In this document: piece after piece, positions 35,056 to 46,202 of the stretch
Numbering within the stretch: the stretch's first letter is position 1
How the letters are laid out: each line of letters starts with the position of its first letter
Assembly: GCA_002633025.1 (NCBI GenBank)
Contig: NMRB01000672.1
Coordinates: forward strand, 240,114-304,113
Direction of reading: 5' to 3'
Length of the DNA: 64,000 nt
DNA from: Notospermus geniculatus
Lineage: Eukaryota; Nemertea; Pilidiophora; Heteronemertea; Lineidae
Translations under genes and position numbers: made by a program
Notes under the pieces: generated by a model
What the model saw: only the letters and a program-made list of their open reading frames with translations
What the model was told of the DNA's origin: nothing
Database searches by the model: none

Positions 35056-35145
35056 CTGTCCGTTTCCTTCTTGGGGCCCTTTTTACAGAGCCCACATCTG
35101 ACTGTATCTCCACTATCGAGTCTATGTCACTTATAGACCCTATCA
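35056..35145 (-). CDS. SVRT gene exon (phase 1-1), 90 nt
   Basis: The acceptor GTGTGTATTTCAG and donor GGACAG|GTAAGA delimit 30 codons: IGSISDIDSIVEIQSDV, then GSVKRAPRRKRT. The S-D-I-D-S-I part resembles the first half of the repeated motif and GSVK the middle, while the C-terminal APRRKR is a basic cluster like that in the exon at 17929 (PRRKR). Likely a diverged motif copy followed by a basic linker. Confidence 0.75.
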
Positions 35146-36911
35146 CTGAAATACACACATCAGACATGCAATCGACATTGGTAAAGTAACATTTAAAGGG
35201 GAGGTCCATTCATGCAATGCTTCACGAATGATGTGACGTTTGGCTTGCACTTGTGTAAGTGCGATGGTTTGAGAAAGAACTGGGAGCCAAATATGGCATT
35301 AGCTCTATTGACAACTTTATGCATTCTGGTTTGGGCATGCCAGTTTCCTCCTGCAACACAGTACAGCAGGAGGAAATGCAAAGGATAGACATACTATAGT
35401 CATGTAGGCCTACCATAAATTGCGGACCATGTTTACATGGCGTCACTGACGTTGCAATGCATCAGCATGTGTTGGATGCACTATGACGTCACGTCACATG
35501 GTCCGCAATTTTCCGTACACATCTATAGATATGAAAGAGACAACAGCACCACATGACACACACCCACTCTTGGAGCAGACAACAAAACATCAAGAACCGA
35601 TCGACAACACCCGATACTACAATGTACGATATTTCAATTACACCCAGAAACAGTCAACCACATCTCCAAAACAGACTCACCAAATCTTGCATGGCGCCTG
35701 GGAGAATGCCACGCGACATCATCCGAATCTGAGCTAGACATTTTCCTAGGCCTGCATCCCTGGTTAAAAATGCTATGCTACCACCTTACATACGTATCCC
35801 TACTGCAGTGGACTTATATACATCTTTACTATAAATTTCCATCAATTGATTGTCAATGTTATCCTAGCAAGAAATCTGTTTCAAGTCAAGTTGAGAGCAG
35901 CTGTGTATCTATAAAATGTTAGTGTCCCTAATCGTGTACACAAAGTTTGGACCAAGTGAAAGTGAAACCAGAAGATGCCTGATAAAGCCTTTGTTATGTT
36001 GCACAGGTTGAGTAAAGGCCTTCAGGGTAGATTGAGGGAATTTCCTATTGTACAATGCTTAGATAAACTGTTATCACTCTCCATTGTCAAAGTATGAATT
36101 CATTGAAAAGTTATGATAATATTTAGACACCATGCTACTTGTAATTTATGCACAGATTTGAGGATCATGGGAGATTTCAAAATTAAAGAAATATTTTTAA
36201 GTGATCGGCAATGGCGGCCACTTCACGACCATCCTCCCATTGCAGGGCTTTGGTCTCGCTTCTCTTTAAATACGCCCCCAGTGTGGGAGGTTGTCACTTC
36301 ACAATCAAGCAACTGTGATCTCTGAGGTTGTTGTGGGTAGAAGTGCTCAAATATGTCAATTAATAGGTATCGAATACCTATCGAAGGTATCGAAAGTATC
36401 AATAAAATCATCAATAATCAATAATGTTTGGCAACAATTACATGGAGGTAAAATAATTCACACAGTTTCAGATCACAGATTGTGGAATCCTTCACATCAC
36501 ACTCACTGAGCACAAAAGAATATAATCTAGGCCTGTGAATGTGACTTGATAGAGGGGTTTATGTATCCTACAGCAATATATCAACAATAATTAAAACGAT
36601 AATTAATGGATGAATATATTCAAAAGATAGCTATCTATTTGTTTATTCCCCAGAGGGTAAATGAATTCCAAATATGGAAGCATAAACAGGCCACATTCCT
36701 AGATAGATAGATAATTTGAAGCTTCATAACCCTTTTGAATCTTATACTACGGTGTGGAGTCCACGACAGGCTACTGTCCACCTGTGTGGGGTCTTTTACT
36801 TGCCCTGGCAAAGACACTTGGGTACAAGGGACCACGGCTTTGAGTCTCATGTTATTCCCCATCCTCAATTTTCATATTTATTGAATGTATAAATATAGAG
36901 CCTTTACTTAC
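35146..36911 (-). other. Intron with one fold-back element
   Basis: It holds the small palindromic element at 35417-35512. The remainder is ordinary AT-rich sequence; I see no exon with two usable splice sites. Confidence 0.45.
35417..35512. repeat. Small inverted-repeat element, 96 bp
   Basis: AAATTGCGGACCATGT at the left has its reverse complement ACATGGTCCGCAATTT at the right. The interior contains two partly mirrored GCGTCA/TGACGTC blocks. Probably a short MITE. Confidence 0.75.
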
Positions 36912-37037
36912 GTGTTGATGTCCCGTCTGTTAAATTGTCCAATGAACCCCTCACCCCCCTGGCGGGCCGATCGGGGAACGTTCTTTCAGAGACATTTTCC
37001 TCAGCCGTGCCAAGGCCTGTATCCTGGTCACTCCGTC
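36912..37037 (-). CDS. SVRT gene exon (phase 1-1), 126 nt
   Basis: The acceptor CTTTTCCTTTATAG and donor ACAC|GTAAGT delimit 42 codons: GRSDQDTGLGTAEENVSE, then RTFPDRPARGVRGSLDNLTD, then GTST. The last base is C rather than G, so the next codon is CTG when joined to the exon at 35056-35145. No domain is recognised; it is polar and probably disordered. Confidence 0.75.
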
Positions 37038-37383
37038 CTATAAAGGAAAAGTGGACAATACATGATTTGTTTCACATTCTTCTTATGGCACCATAAAACT
37101 CTCGTCTCCGCAGGGACGTTCCCTAGGGCTCCTCCTTTTTTGTATGAGTAATAGCACCTTCTTTACAGACAAGCTTTGTCAAGCCCAAATAACAGATCGG
37201 CCTGAGATTACATTGTGGATCTGTTGTTATTTAGGAGTAATCCTGTGGATGGCAGCACTGCATTCAATGATCATTCCTGTTGCCAAACACAGACGTCTGC
37301 TCTGCCTTAGCCTAGGTATGATGAACACAGCTCAAATGTAAGGGTACGTCTTTTTTTCACTTCTGGTAGCACGACTAGAAAGT

Positions 37384-37470
37384 GCCTGAGGAAGACTCCG
37401 GTTGGGGTCGAAAATTTGTGAAATTCGGAGACGACCCTTCATATTATATCATTTTGTGTGTCGTTCTTGT
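37384..37470. repeat. Dispersed repeat, GAAGACTCCGGTTGGGGTCG type
   Basis: CCTGAGGAAGACTCCGGTTG, then GGGTCGAAAATTTGTGAAAT and CGGAGACGAC, then TTTTGTGTGTCGTTCTTGTG. Related copies lie at 42508-42671 (both orientations) and 44240-44335 (opposite orientation), so this is an interspersed family. Confidence 0.8.
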
Positions 37471-37630
37471 GGTTTTTATTGGATAGCACAAGAATCAGGG
37501 GATAGATGTGTGATGAAAACAGGTATCTGGTGTGGCCGAACACCCCTCACTAGAGCAAGGACATGCAGAGGCACTTTGCCCAACAAACTAGTACATGTAG
37601 GCTACACAAGATCGAAGACTAAACTCTTAC

Positions 37631-37739
37631 CTCGTGCAGCATGATCCGAATCGTCAGCTGAATCAAACTGGACACCCTGAGACGCCAACTCGGACCGCTC
37701 CTCTCTGTCCGGTCTCGTCATTCGAGGTAGATTCAAACT
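37631..37739 (-). CDS. SVRT gene exon, phase switch 0 to 1 (109 nt)
   Basis: The acceptor ATTTCACTTTCAG and donor GCACGAG|GTAAGAG delimit 36 codons plus one base: SLNLPRMTRPDREERSEL, then ASQGVQFDSADDSDHAAR. It enters in phase 0, exactly what the upstream exon at 38870-39081 leaves, and exits in phase 1. FDSADDSD is acidic and may be a remote echo of the S-D-x-D-S motif. Skipping this exon alone would shift the frame. Confidence 0.75.
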
Positions 37740-37812
37740 CTGAAAGTGAAATCAAATCTCTCTTGATTGAAGCTGGCTTTTTATTGGCTTTCAATGCAAG
37801 TTTGGATATTCT

Positions 37813-38702
37813 GACTCTTAAGTGTCAGTCCACGGATAGACCATGCAAAATCAGCAAAAAGTGCTAAGGTGGGAGGTCGGCAGATCTGGCTCAAATTCCT
37901 ACCAGAAGGTGGTCTTGGGGCACAATAAAGACAGGCCAAATATTTCGGAGATTGGTCACACCGTTTGGGAGTAAGGGGCTAAAATACAGCCAAAAAAATA
38001 CATTTTTTAAGATAACAGCAATTTTCATCAAAATACTGTCCATTTGAGTGAATTTTCAGGCGTTGGCAGGCAACAGCAGTAGATATTTTTTATATGTCAA
38101 TGAAAATAGATATCCCCTGTATTTTTTTCCCATTTTTCGTTTGTTCCAAATCACTCTTGATTTAAAGGTGCAGTGCTTTTTTGCACTCTTGTCAAAAAAG
38201 GTATGGTTTGGTCTACAAAGAATTACGGACCCTCTGCAGGGGTGAGGAAGGTGAGCACATCAGGGAAAGGAGTAGGGGGATGTCTCTCTTTATTAAAGGA
38301 ATAAAATCTTTGCCCGCTCTTTCCATTGTAGAGATATGCAGGTGCATAAATGCACTTAACTGATGTACTACGAATGTACACGAACATCAAAATGTCTATA
38401 TATACACAGGCATATCTCTGCAATGGAAAGAGCGGGCAAAGATTTTCTTTTTGTTTTTTAAAGATGGAGTCTCACCCTACAATTTCAGACCAGTTTTGTC
38501 AACCAGGACCCTGCAGAGGGTTGAACCATTTTAACCCCTATTTTGCTATATACACCCAACCAGCCAATTAATTGGGCCAATATTTTGCTTGCCTTTGTCC
38601 CTCACCAGGGGGTAACTACACACCAAATTTCATTGCAATCCGCCGACCCCCACCTTAGCACTTTCTGCATGGTCTATTCATGGACTTACACTTAATAAGT
38701 CT
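37813..38702. mobile_element. Long fold-back element, about 890 bp
   Basis: The left end, GACTCTTAAGTGTCAGTCCA then GATAGACCATGCA, reappears inverted at the right end (TGCATGGTCTATTCATGGAC then TTACACTTAATAAGTC). The arms also share AAGTGCTAAGGTGGG, CCCTCTGCAGGG and, near the middle, a 33-bp near-perfect pair (TCTTTGCCCGCTCTTTCCAT onward at 38309-38341 against 38413-38445). The similarity is patchy between these points. The element occupies most of the intron between the exons at 37631 and 38870. No transposase frame is seen. Confidence 0.8.
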
Positions 38703-38869
38703 GAAGCACTTCTCAGTCTGTAGTCTGGATACCCCTCAATTAAGGACAGCATTTGTCCGTCTCAAGGGGGTCCTTTTTAGAAAGTTCTACTGTACTTCAG
38801 TCATTGTCAAGGAAGAGCTCCTTCAAATCTTAAGTGTCTTACTGACCAACGTCAGTTCTTCATACTCAC

Positions 38870-39081
38870 TCCGTATCCAGTAATTTGCAAAAGTTCCGCA
38901 TCAATTCTATCCATGATAGAATCCACTGGATCATATTTTGGCAGCTGGCGCATGTCTAACCTTGGATAACTGCTTGCCTTTATTGATGAGGATAATGGTC
39001 GTGAGGGGCTTGGACCTGTTATGCTGACTTGTGGAGAGGTTTGTCTTTTGGTTGACTGTTCTTGTACAACAAAGTCATCTT
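38870..39081 (-). CDS. SVRT gene exon, phase 1 to 0 (212 nt)
   Basis: The acceptor CACTCCATATTGCAG and donor GGA|GTGAGT delimit 70 codons: EDDFVVQEQSTKRQTSPQ, then VSITGPSPSRPLSSSIKA, then SSYPRLDMRQLPKYDPVD and SIMDRIDAELLQITGYG. The serine/proline-rich first half looks disordered, and the second half (DPVDSIMDRIDAELLQ) looks helical. It can join two alternative upstream exons, 40939-41002 or 39342-39705, both of which end in phase 1 with G. Confidence 0.8.
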
Positions 39082-39196
39082 CTGCAATATGGAGTGAGAA
39101 TTTTGGTCAGAAATAAAGAGGATTGAAGGCCGGTTTACACTTCATTTGCTCAAACAACACTAAGTTGGCTCACGGCCTTCATCACTCTGTCGCCCC

Positions 39197-39292
39197 ATGG
39201 CGGATGAAGAAGTGTGCATAACTGTTGAAGAGACACGAAAGGAACCACAGGGCCAGCCCTATGCTGCTGAAGGGAATTGGTCATACAGAAAC
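39197..39292 (+). CDS. Possible plus-strand first exon antisense to the SVRT gene (weak)
   Basis: CGCCCCATGGCGG is a favourable start context. The frame reads MADEEVCITVEETRKEPQGQ, then PYAAEGNWSYRN, before a good donor AAC|GTGAGT at 39293. The frame stays open to 39556 in antisense to the alternative exon at 39342-39705. No downstream plus-strand exon could be paired, so this may be a by-product of the minus-strand coding sequence, but the first 96 nt lie mostly outside that exon. Confidence 0.25.
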
Positions 39293-39341
39293 GTGAGTAT
39301 CGGATTTTTTAACGACATCAACCCGCCACAACAGACTTTAC

Positions 39342-39705
39342 CCAACAGAGGTTCCGAAGATGAAGTTGACATATCAGACCCACTAAACCTGCGTGAACTT
39401 GATGGCAGTTCTGAACTTAATGATGACCAAGAACTCCTAAAACTGAAGTCATCGTATAAGGATCCATATGGACAATACGAAAAATCACTAGGAGAGGACT
39501 GCTCTGAAGTGCTCTCATGTCTTGCTTTCACAGAGGCTTGCCATGGCAGTCTGTAGCCTTCAATATCAGAATATCCTCGACGTAAAGTGGTGGGAAAGAC
39601 CTCTAAGTTACATGGTCCGGGGTAGGTGGAGGAGGAGACATTCCCCGAGGAGGCTGAACGTCGGAGGAGATTAAAACGATTCATGTTGTCAGTGTATGAG
39701 TCCAT
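39342..39705 (-). CDS. SVRT gene alternative first exon, 121 codons
   Basis: An ATG preceded by an in-frame stop opens MDSYTDNMNRFNLLRRSAS and continues as a serine-rich sequence (GNVSSSTYPGP, RRGYSDIEGYRLPWQAS, SSWSSLSSELPSSS, STSSSEPLL). At CTGTTGG|GTAAAG it has a donor leaving phase 1 with G, which joins the exon at 38870-39081 as GAA. I read it as an internal promoter and alternative N-terminus. SDIEGY resembles the S-D-I-E-S of the motif. Composition suggests a disordered, phosphorylatable region. Confidence 0.6.
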
Positions 39706-40938
39706 AACATCTCATGGTGATAATCCCTGGTGTTCTCCGCAGAATTCACAGAACAAACATGGCAAAGAATGACTTTTTGCAGGTCAGCTGTCCTTGCCAA
39801 CACTTTCTGAACGAATTGAGATCCCTTTTCTCAAAGAGCAAGGAATGACTTCTTGAAACAATCTGAAGTCCCTCAGATCCAAGGCAAAGAACGACAATGG
39901 GCCAGCACTCTTTTGAACAAAATGAAATCCTTCAGCTCAATGAGCAAAGAATGACTTGATGGGTCAGTACTCATCGAACAAACTGAGATCCCTGGCTCCA
40001 GGGCGGCCACTCCTCAAAAGAAACAAATCGTGTATCTCATCCTCGAACCTAACTGATGATCAAATAGTGTGTTCATCTCAATATCCCATCACAGTCGGAC
40101 AACCTTGATTGAGCTGTCGTAGTTTTATTTACCTTGATACCGATGTGTCATGTATTGAGAAGTGCTAAGTGACAAATGATGTAAGAGAAACCAAGATCTT
40201 GGTAATACACCTTACATAAGCTAACTGAGCAAATGACGGGAGTAACATATATGTATATCGACTGGGTATCCATCATCTAAGCTGGAATGGCTAAGAAAAG
40301 TGTGAAACGGGTAAACAACGTACGTTGGTAGGTAAGTTTGTCAGTCAATAAAGCTAAGCCATTTCTTGCTCGCCAAGCCCGAGTTCAGTCATCAGTTGGA
40401 CAATGGTCCTAATTGGAGCGACAAGTAACACCTAAAGGTGTAACATCACTGATGCTATACGCTAATGAAGCTTTATGTCTAAGGGCAATTATCAAGCTCA
40501 GTTCATATAAGGGTCAGCACAGACATGATACATATGAGAATATGACAATTGATATTAACCACCTGGAGTTGAAGGACAATCAATTGGAGAATTGTGACGT
40601 GGGTTTCTGTTTCTGCTTCCTAACAGTTCTGTAGGCAAATAAGAAACAGTGGACAGGCGTTTGTGTCACTGGTCAAGGCGCAAACCAAGAAACCAACAAG
40701 AACCGCCCATCGACAGCGAATTTACTCAAGAAAATTCTCATGTGGAAGAGTGCCTTCGGCTGAGGCAGAGGAAGGATGTCCAGCACATTAACCTGATCGT
40801 GAAATTATTTCAACTCTTGTCACTGACCTATTTTCAACCGACCCTAGGTCAGAAAACTTCACCAATCTTCATACATTATAGAAGCACTCCACCCGCTGTA
40901 TTTTGGACGGAATTTTCAGCAAGACGTTCTGGACTTAC

Positions 40939-41002
40939 CTGTGACTTCTCCCTCTGTCTCGCTCCATTCACCGTCTGCCTCGCTCCCATCCATGGCCGAT
41001 TT
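40939..41002 (-). CDS. SVRT gene exon, phase 0 to 1 (64 nt)
   Basis: The acceptor CTGCCATTGTTTCAG and donor GTCACAG|GTAAGT delimit 21 codons plus one base: KSAMDGSEADGEWSETEGEV then T. It accepts the phase-0 end of the exon at 41646-41950 and returns the frame to phase 1, which is exactly what the exon at 38870-39081 needs. Very acidic, and it includes SETEGE. Confidence 0.75.
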
Positions 41003-41645
41003 CTGAAACAATGGCAGCATTTTACATACCCCTTACACTATCGAGTTGATATTTACTTAGGCCGGCAATCCAAACCACATTGGGTCAACTACTTCATTAT
41101 AGTTTATCACCAGCCAGGCCACACGAGCACCATGACTGGACACGTTTGTTTAAATTCAGTGAAAATATTTTATTCATGATACCCAGAGGCAATTTTTTCA
41201 GATAAGTTCTTTATCGTGTATCAAGAATTTCTCACCCAGGCCAGAATGGTGTAAGATGACACTCTGTCTCATTAAGCCAAGCATCATCCTGTCCCACTAG
41301 ACATAGGTAGGCTACAGAAGGTAAGTGTATCATTTACTGAGGGACATTCTAAATTCCATGCTATAATAGGTCTGCACACTGCATCCTATATTCTGTGAAC
41401 GTCACAAGGCTCCCATCTTGAACCATCTAGGGTTCATGTCCCTATGCCTTCGGACTATGCTCCAAAGGTCTTGATGGTTGCAGCCAACTCAGCTTTGCCT
41501 CAGGGAATTTCCACCTTGCTGACAGCAACTTAGGAAGGCTTAGGTACCGGCCACTGCTCTTTCTGCGTAGATTGTCTGTTGGGATCTGTCTGTCACCAAT
41601 ACGAGATTCATGACTAGGTCTGTGACATCGTCAAATTTTACTTAC

Positions 41646-41950
41646 TCGCTTCACCTCAGGGCTGTGTTCCTCTTTTTCAGGCACAGTCTGTGGTCTATCA
41701 GCATCCTTGGAGAACTTCAGCTTCAGTATTTCATCGTCCTCTGGTATCTCAATCGACTTGCCCTGCTTCAGCTGCTCCTCAAGTTCCAGGATCCGACGGA
41801 TCTCATCCTCCTCTGTCTGCCTGGATTTATCATCCGGGGACTCCACTGAGGATCCAGGGACAGGTTTCCCTTGGATGTTGACTCCACCGGACGCACCCCC
41901 AGCATCTCCGTTGACTACAACGGCATCAGCATCTGCTTTACTTTTCCTCT
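41646..41950 (-). CDS. SVRT gene coiled-coil exon, phase 1 to 0 (305 nt)
   Basis: The acceptor TTTCTCTTTTCAG and donor AAGCGA|GTAAGT delimit 101 codons. It opens with RKSKADADAVVVNGD and a glycine/proline linker, then EEDEIRRILELEEQLKQGKS (heptad-like, predicted coiled coil) and IEIPEDDEILKLKFSKDADR, and ends KEEHSPEVKR. The charge pattern (acidic and basic blocks) is that of a cytoskeletal or scaffold protein, but no family is recognised. The first codon is completed to GAG by the upstream exon's G. Confidence 0.8.
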
Positions 41951-42247
41951 CTGAAAAGAGAAATAAAGGAAAAGCATATGATAAAGGTGTGATTGATCAA
42001 CTTCAGTGGCACAGGGTGTCAAATAAAGCATTGATACATGTACAACTACAGAGGCAGATCCAGGATCCGGGCTAGGGTGTGGTGAGGGTTGGCCATAGGC
42101 AGCTGTCAAACATGCTGGGGGGTCTGCAGGGTTCTCTCGCCGAACCCAATCCTGAGTGACGGCCAAACCAGATAAATTCACTGGCCGCCAAGAGTAGTGG
42201 TCCAGCTGGATATGTACCCTGGCATCTGCACTTGTAGTCTACACGTA

Positions 42248-42421
42248 CAGTGCACCCTTGCTCTTACGAACCTCGATTTATGAACTCCCGGATATTACGA
42301 ACGCAATGTCTGGCTCCCACAATTTCATGACATGTGTGTAAATCCTCGCTATTACGAACTCTGCGTTAGTATGAACTTAACCCTTGGACCCCGAAGGGTT
42401 CGTAATAGCGAGGGGGGACTG
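42248..42421. mobile_element. Tc1/mariner or Tigger-like MITE, 174 bp
   Basis: Ends CAGTGCACCCTTGCTCTTAC at the left and TCGTAATAGCGAGGGGGGAC plus TG at the right are inverted repeats of about 26 bp, flanked by TA (42246-42247 and 42422-42423). CAGT ends and a TA duplication fit the Tc1/mariner superfamily. Internal copies of TATTACGAAC add symmetry. Confidence 0.8.
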
Positions 42422-42507
42422 TACATTGCTTGGGTAACTTCATGAAAGGCAGAACAAAATATCCGAAATACAGCACAAAAACGACACACAGTATACAATT
42501 TTGGAAA

Positions 42508-42671
42508 GTCGTCTCCGAATATTTTGCAAATTTTCTACCCCAATAGGGCTCTTCCTCAGGCGTTATGTAGAAGAGATCACAGAGGTGAATTCACCTCTGG
42601 GATCTCTTCGACATAGGGCCTGAGGAAGACCCCGCTTGGGGTCGAAAATTTGCAAAATATTTGGAGACGAC
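42508..42671. repeat. Palindrome of the GGGGTCGAAAATTTG repeat family
   Basis: GTCGTCTCCGAATATTTTGC onward at the left and its reverse complement ending GGAGACGAC at the right flank a central near-perfect palindrome around GAGATC..AGGTGAATTCACCT..GATCTC. Each arm is a copy of the repeat seen singly at 37384-37470 and 44240-44335, so this is a head-to-head pair. Confidence 0.85.
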
Positions 42672-44239
42672 GATGCAAGAACAAAACCCGAGCAGGCATT
42701 TGACACACTTTCTCAACAATAACCTTGAAACATCCAGTGCCAAGCCAAAGCAATTTTCCTCCCAGCATCCTCAATAGTACTATCACTCCCCTCCTCGTGT
42801 GGTTGATCCTCCTGACTCTGAGATGAGGCCATGGAACTTGAACTCATCAGCCGAGGGAGGCGGCGGTAATTGAGTAGGAGCCAAAAGTTTGCAAGGGAGT
42901 GCATAACTCCGTGATCATCATTAGAGAATGTTTGTCATGATCAGCATAATCTGATGATCTTTATTCCAGAATGACCAGAGTGTTACTGTTACATTCCTAT
43001 TAGCAGAAAAACTTCACACCCATACTCTCATTGAAGTCTATCTATGAACATCGTGAAAGCGATCTAGTGAAATGGTAATGTTTACAAAGCACATATCCAG
43101 GGTATCCTAACCATGCTTTTTGTTCCTCAGCTAGGTCTATCACTTCCCCCTATCCTCATCAAACAAGCCAATCAGCAATTGCAAAACAACCAATGTATTC
43201 CAAAATTGAACTGCGAGCCGAAAACTATCCAGAAATTCACAGCACCGCTTGAAAGATGGTCACCTTCCAGTGCCTGTGTCACATCGTATTGCACAGCCTT
43301 GCCGCCCACATAATTTTCAATATACTTCATGACAATAACAAATAGGCCTTTTCTCCCTGAGAGGTGGCTGCCACAAAGCATCTGTGGTTGCCATGGCAAC
43401 ATTATTATTTCCAGGAAATATGAACAGGGAACTAATGGGGAATGTTTTGATCACCCACAATAATAAAATGATAAATCAAAAGTTACAGTGTCTTGCACTT
43501 CAGTTGTTTTTTTCTTGATGAATCATTTACTTCAAAGGGGAATGTTGCCTTTTAACTCAGCACTCAGTATTTTGGGGGGATGGGGGTTAGTAAGATACAG
43601 CACTGGAACACAAGAGAAGAATGGAACATAGCACCAAGACAAATACGCATGAGAGAAGAAAGCTGGCCCCAGCCATCACACAAAGCCGAGGCCTGTGCAG
43701 GAATGGTATTCACAACTCCTGTAGGACTACTCAAAGGTGAACAAACCTGCTATTTCATCCATTTTTTTAAGAAAAAGTAAAATTTACGATCACTTGTCTT
43801 GTTTAGAATGACTGAGCCATCCAAGAGGACTATTTGCACCGCTTCCTCTGTCAGTGGAATGATGATTTGTGAGAGCACAAAGGTGATTTGTGACTACCAG
43901 TATCTATTATAACGACATGTATTAGGTAGCCCCAGAAAAAGAAAATGTATGAGATATACAAGGAAATGAAATACATGAAGTGAGATTTTCTATAGTCTCA
44001 TACATCAGTGGATAGAATCAAATTGATATGGTCTACTTATTAGCTCAGGTTTGGAGTATTTGGCACATTTATTCATTGGTGTACCCCAACCTGACAATTT
44101 TCTACTGAAAATGCTTCTTATAAATCAGTGAACTGTATGACCTCATGATTTGTGTATTTGCCAATTAACACTAACAGCCCAACAACGACAGTAGATGTTG
44201 CATCCATCACCGACTCGACATTGATGTCCTTATGATATC

Positions 44240-44335
44240 CAACATACAGCACAAAAAAAAACGGCACACAAAATGATAGTAAAAGTAAAGTCGTCTCCGA
44301 ATTCCGCAAATTTTCAACCCCAATCGGTGTCCAGA
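44240..44335. repeat. Dispersed repeat, third locus of the family
   Basis: ACAGCACAAAAAAAAACGGCACACAAAATG-type sequence followed by GTCGTCTCCGAATTCCGC and TTTTCAACCCCAATCGG, i.e. the reverse complement of the 37384-37470 copy. Confidence 0.75.
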
Positions 44336-45264
44336 AGTGTATCAGAGTGATGTCCTTATGAGGTTTGATTTCAGCAAATCTGATCCCCTTCCCCTCAAGT
44401 CGAAAACACCAGCTCCAATCCACTCTGCTCATAGTGTGAAAACACCTCCCACTGCTCCCAGCCATCTTACATAGGCCTACAGAACCTCTGTGAACCAAGA
44501 CTGCACTACCTCAGCCCCAAAATCCATGAAAACTTGATGGACTGCCATGACTGCAGGGGGACAGCATCAGTGGCCAGCTCCTGATCGGTCCAAAACAAGC
44601 CAATACCTAGTAGGAACAAGAAGATTGTGATGTAGGCCTAGTGATGGACAAAGATACGTTTGATCATTGGCCAAAAGCACAGTATTCATCCATCTTTACC
44701 TTCAACTTTCGATCCATCTCTCCCAGGTACCCCTACTTTTTGTCTTGTCTTCTGTCTCCTTCGAACTTTTCCCATCTTTCAGATATAATCCAATGAAAAA
44801 GTCACGGACTACGTTGGGATGCACTCAATGTAGGAATAGTATAGTTACTCCGACATACGCACAAACCCTTGTAAATAATGATCCTAGAAGTTCGTTCATT
44901 CGGACCATGTGCTTCAATGTTTTGATAATTATTCTTATTGTTCTTATACTGACCTGCTGCTGCCTGCAGGGGCACCATGGAGAGGACATAAGCATAATGT
45001 TATGTAATCATGCATATTAACCTTTGGGGCACCATTGAGGTTAGAGCCATTGTTATGGAAATCAGAAAAAACACCCCAATGAAAATATTATAGTAAACCA
45101 TGGAGTATTTTATACCTCCATTAGTAAACCAATCTTAGATAAAAGTTTTAAAATATGATGATGGAACACATATCCACAGCAATGCATGTTTGCTGAAGTC
45201 ACACTGTTTTCTGAGAATGAACAATTTTGACCTCCTGTACCAAGTTTTGATTTCTTTAATACTT

Positions 45265-46202
45265 CAGAGCTCATTAGCATGGTAGAACTCTGTTTGTAGG
45301 TCTAGGCCTTACTTACAGAACATAACTCACCGCAAGGATTAAATGCCCAGAAAATATGGTTGGTCATCGCCAGAATCTGTCATCAATGACAAACATCATG
45401 TGCCGTACCATTTGTGTCACTGGGAAAATATGGACTTCAAACACCTCGAATCACCAATAAAATGATATAATTGAATCTGCTTGGGTTTTGGTCCTCAAAA
45501 AACCCAAATTTCTCGTTACAGAAGTAGCTGAATATTAAAGATCCGACTCGGAGCTGATGAGGAGATGGACAGCCTAATTTTCCAGTCAGCAATTCTTGGA
45601 AAGATTGCATCTGGCCATGACCAGACAGGTTTTGATTAAAGCCTTTGTCAATAAATCTGCCTTTTAGGTATGCACAGCACCTAGTATAGTGATTATGAAC
45701 TCAAATAGTGGAAAAGATAGGTCTAGCCTGGGACAGAGCTCATTAGCATGGTAGAACTCTGTTTGTAGGTCTAGGCCTTACTTACAGAACATAACTCACC
45801 GCAAGGATTAAATGCCCAAAAAATATGGTTGGTCATTGCCAGAATCTGTCATCAATGACAAACATCATGTGCCGTACCATTTGTGTCACTGGGAAAATAT
45901 GGACTTCAAACACCTCGAATCACCAATAAAATGATATAATTGAATCTGCTTGGGTTTTGGTCCTCAAAAAACCCAAATTTCTCGTTACTGAAGCAGCTGA
46001 ATATTAAAGATCCGACTCGGAGCTGATGAGGAGATGGACAGCCTAATTTTTTCCAGTCAGCAATTCTTGGAAAGATTGCATCTGGCCATGACCAGACAGG
46101 TTTTGATTAATGCCTTTGTCAATAAATCTGCCTTTTAGGTATGCACAGCACCTAGTATAGTGATTATGAACTCAAATAGTGGAAAAGATAGGCCTAGCCT
46201 GG
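45265..46202. repeat. Recent 469-bp tandem duplication
   Basis: 45265-45733 and 45734-46202 are nearly identical (CAGAGCTCATTAGCATGGTA at the start, AAAAGATAGG(T/C)CTAGCCTGG at the end), differing by a handful of substitutions and a TT insertion near 46050. No coding content is seen. The near identity indicates a recent event or an assembly duplication. Confidence 0.95.

Noticed and set aside
40649-41179. 176-codon plus-strand frame
   Set aside because: It is antisense to the exon at 40939-41002, with no start context or domain.
42713-42840. Acidic frame MASSQSQEDQPHEEGSDS as an extra exon
   Set aside because: The composition resembles the gene, but there is no donor in a compatible phase before the stop and the frame runs into a dispersed repeat.
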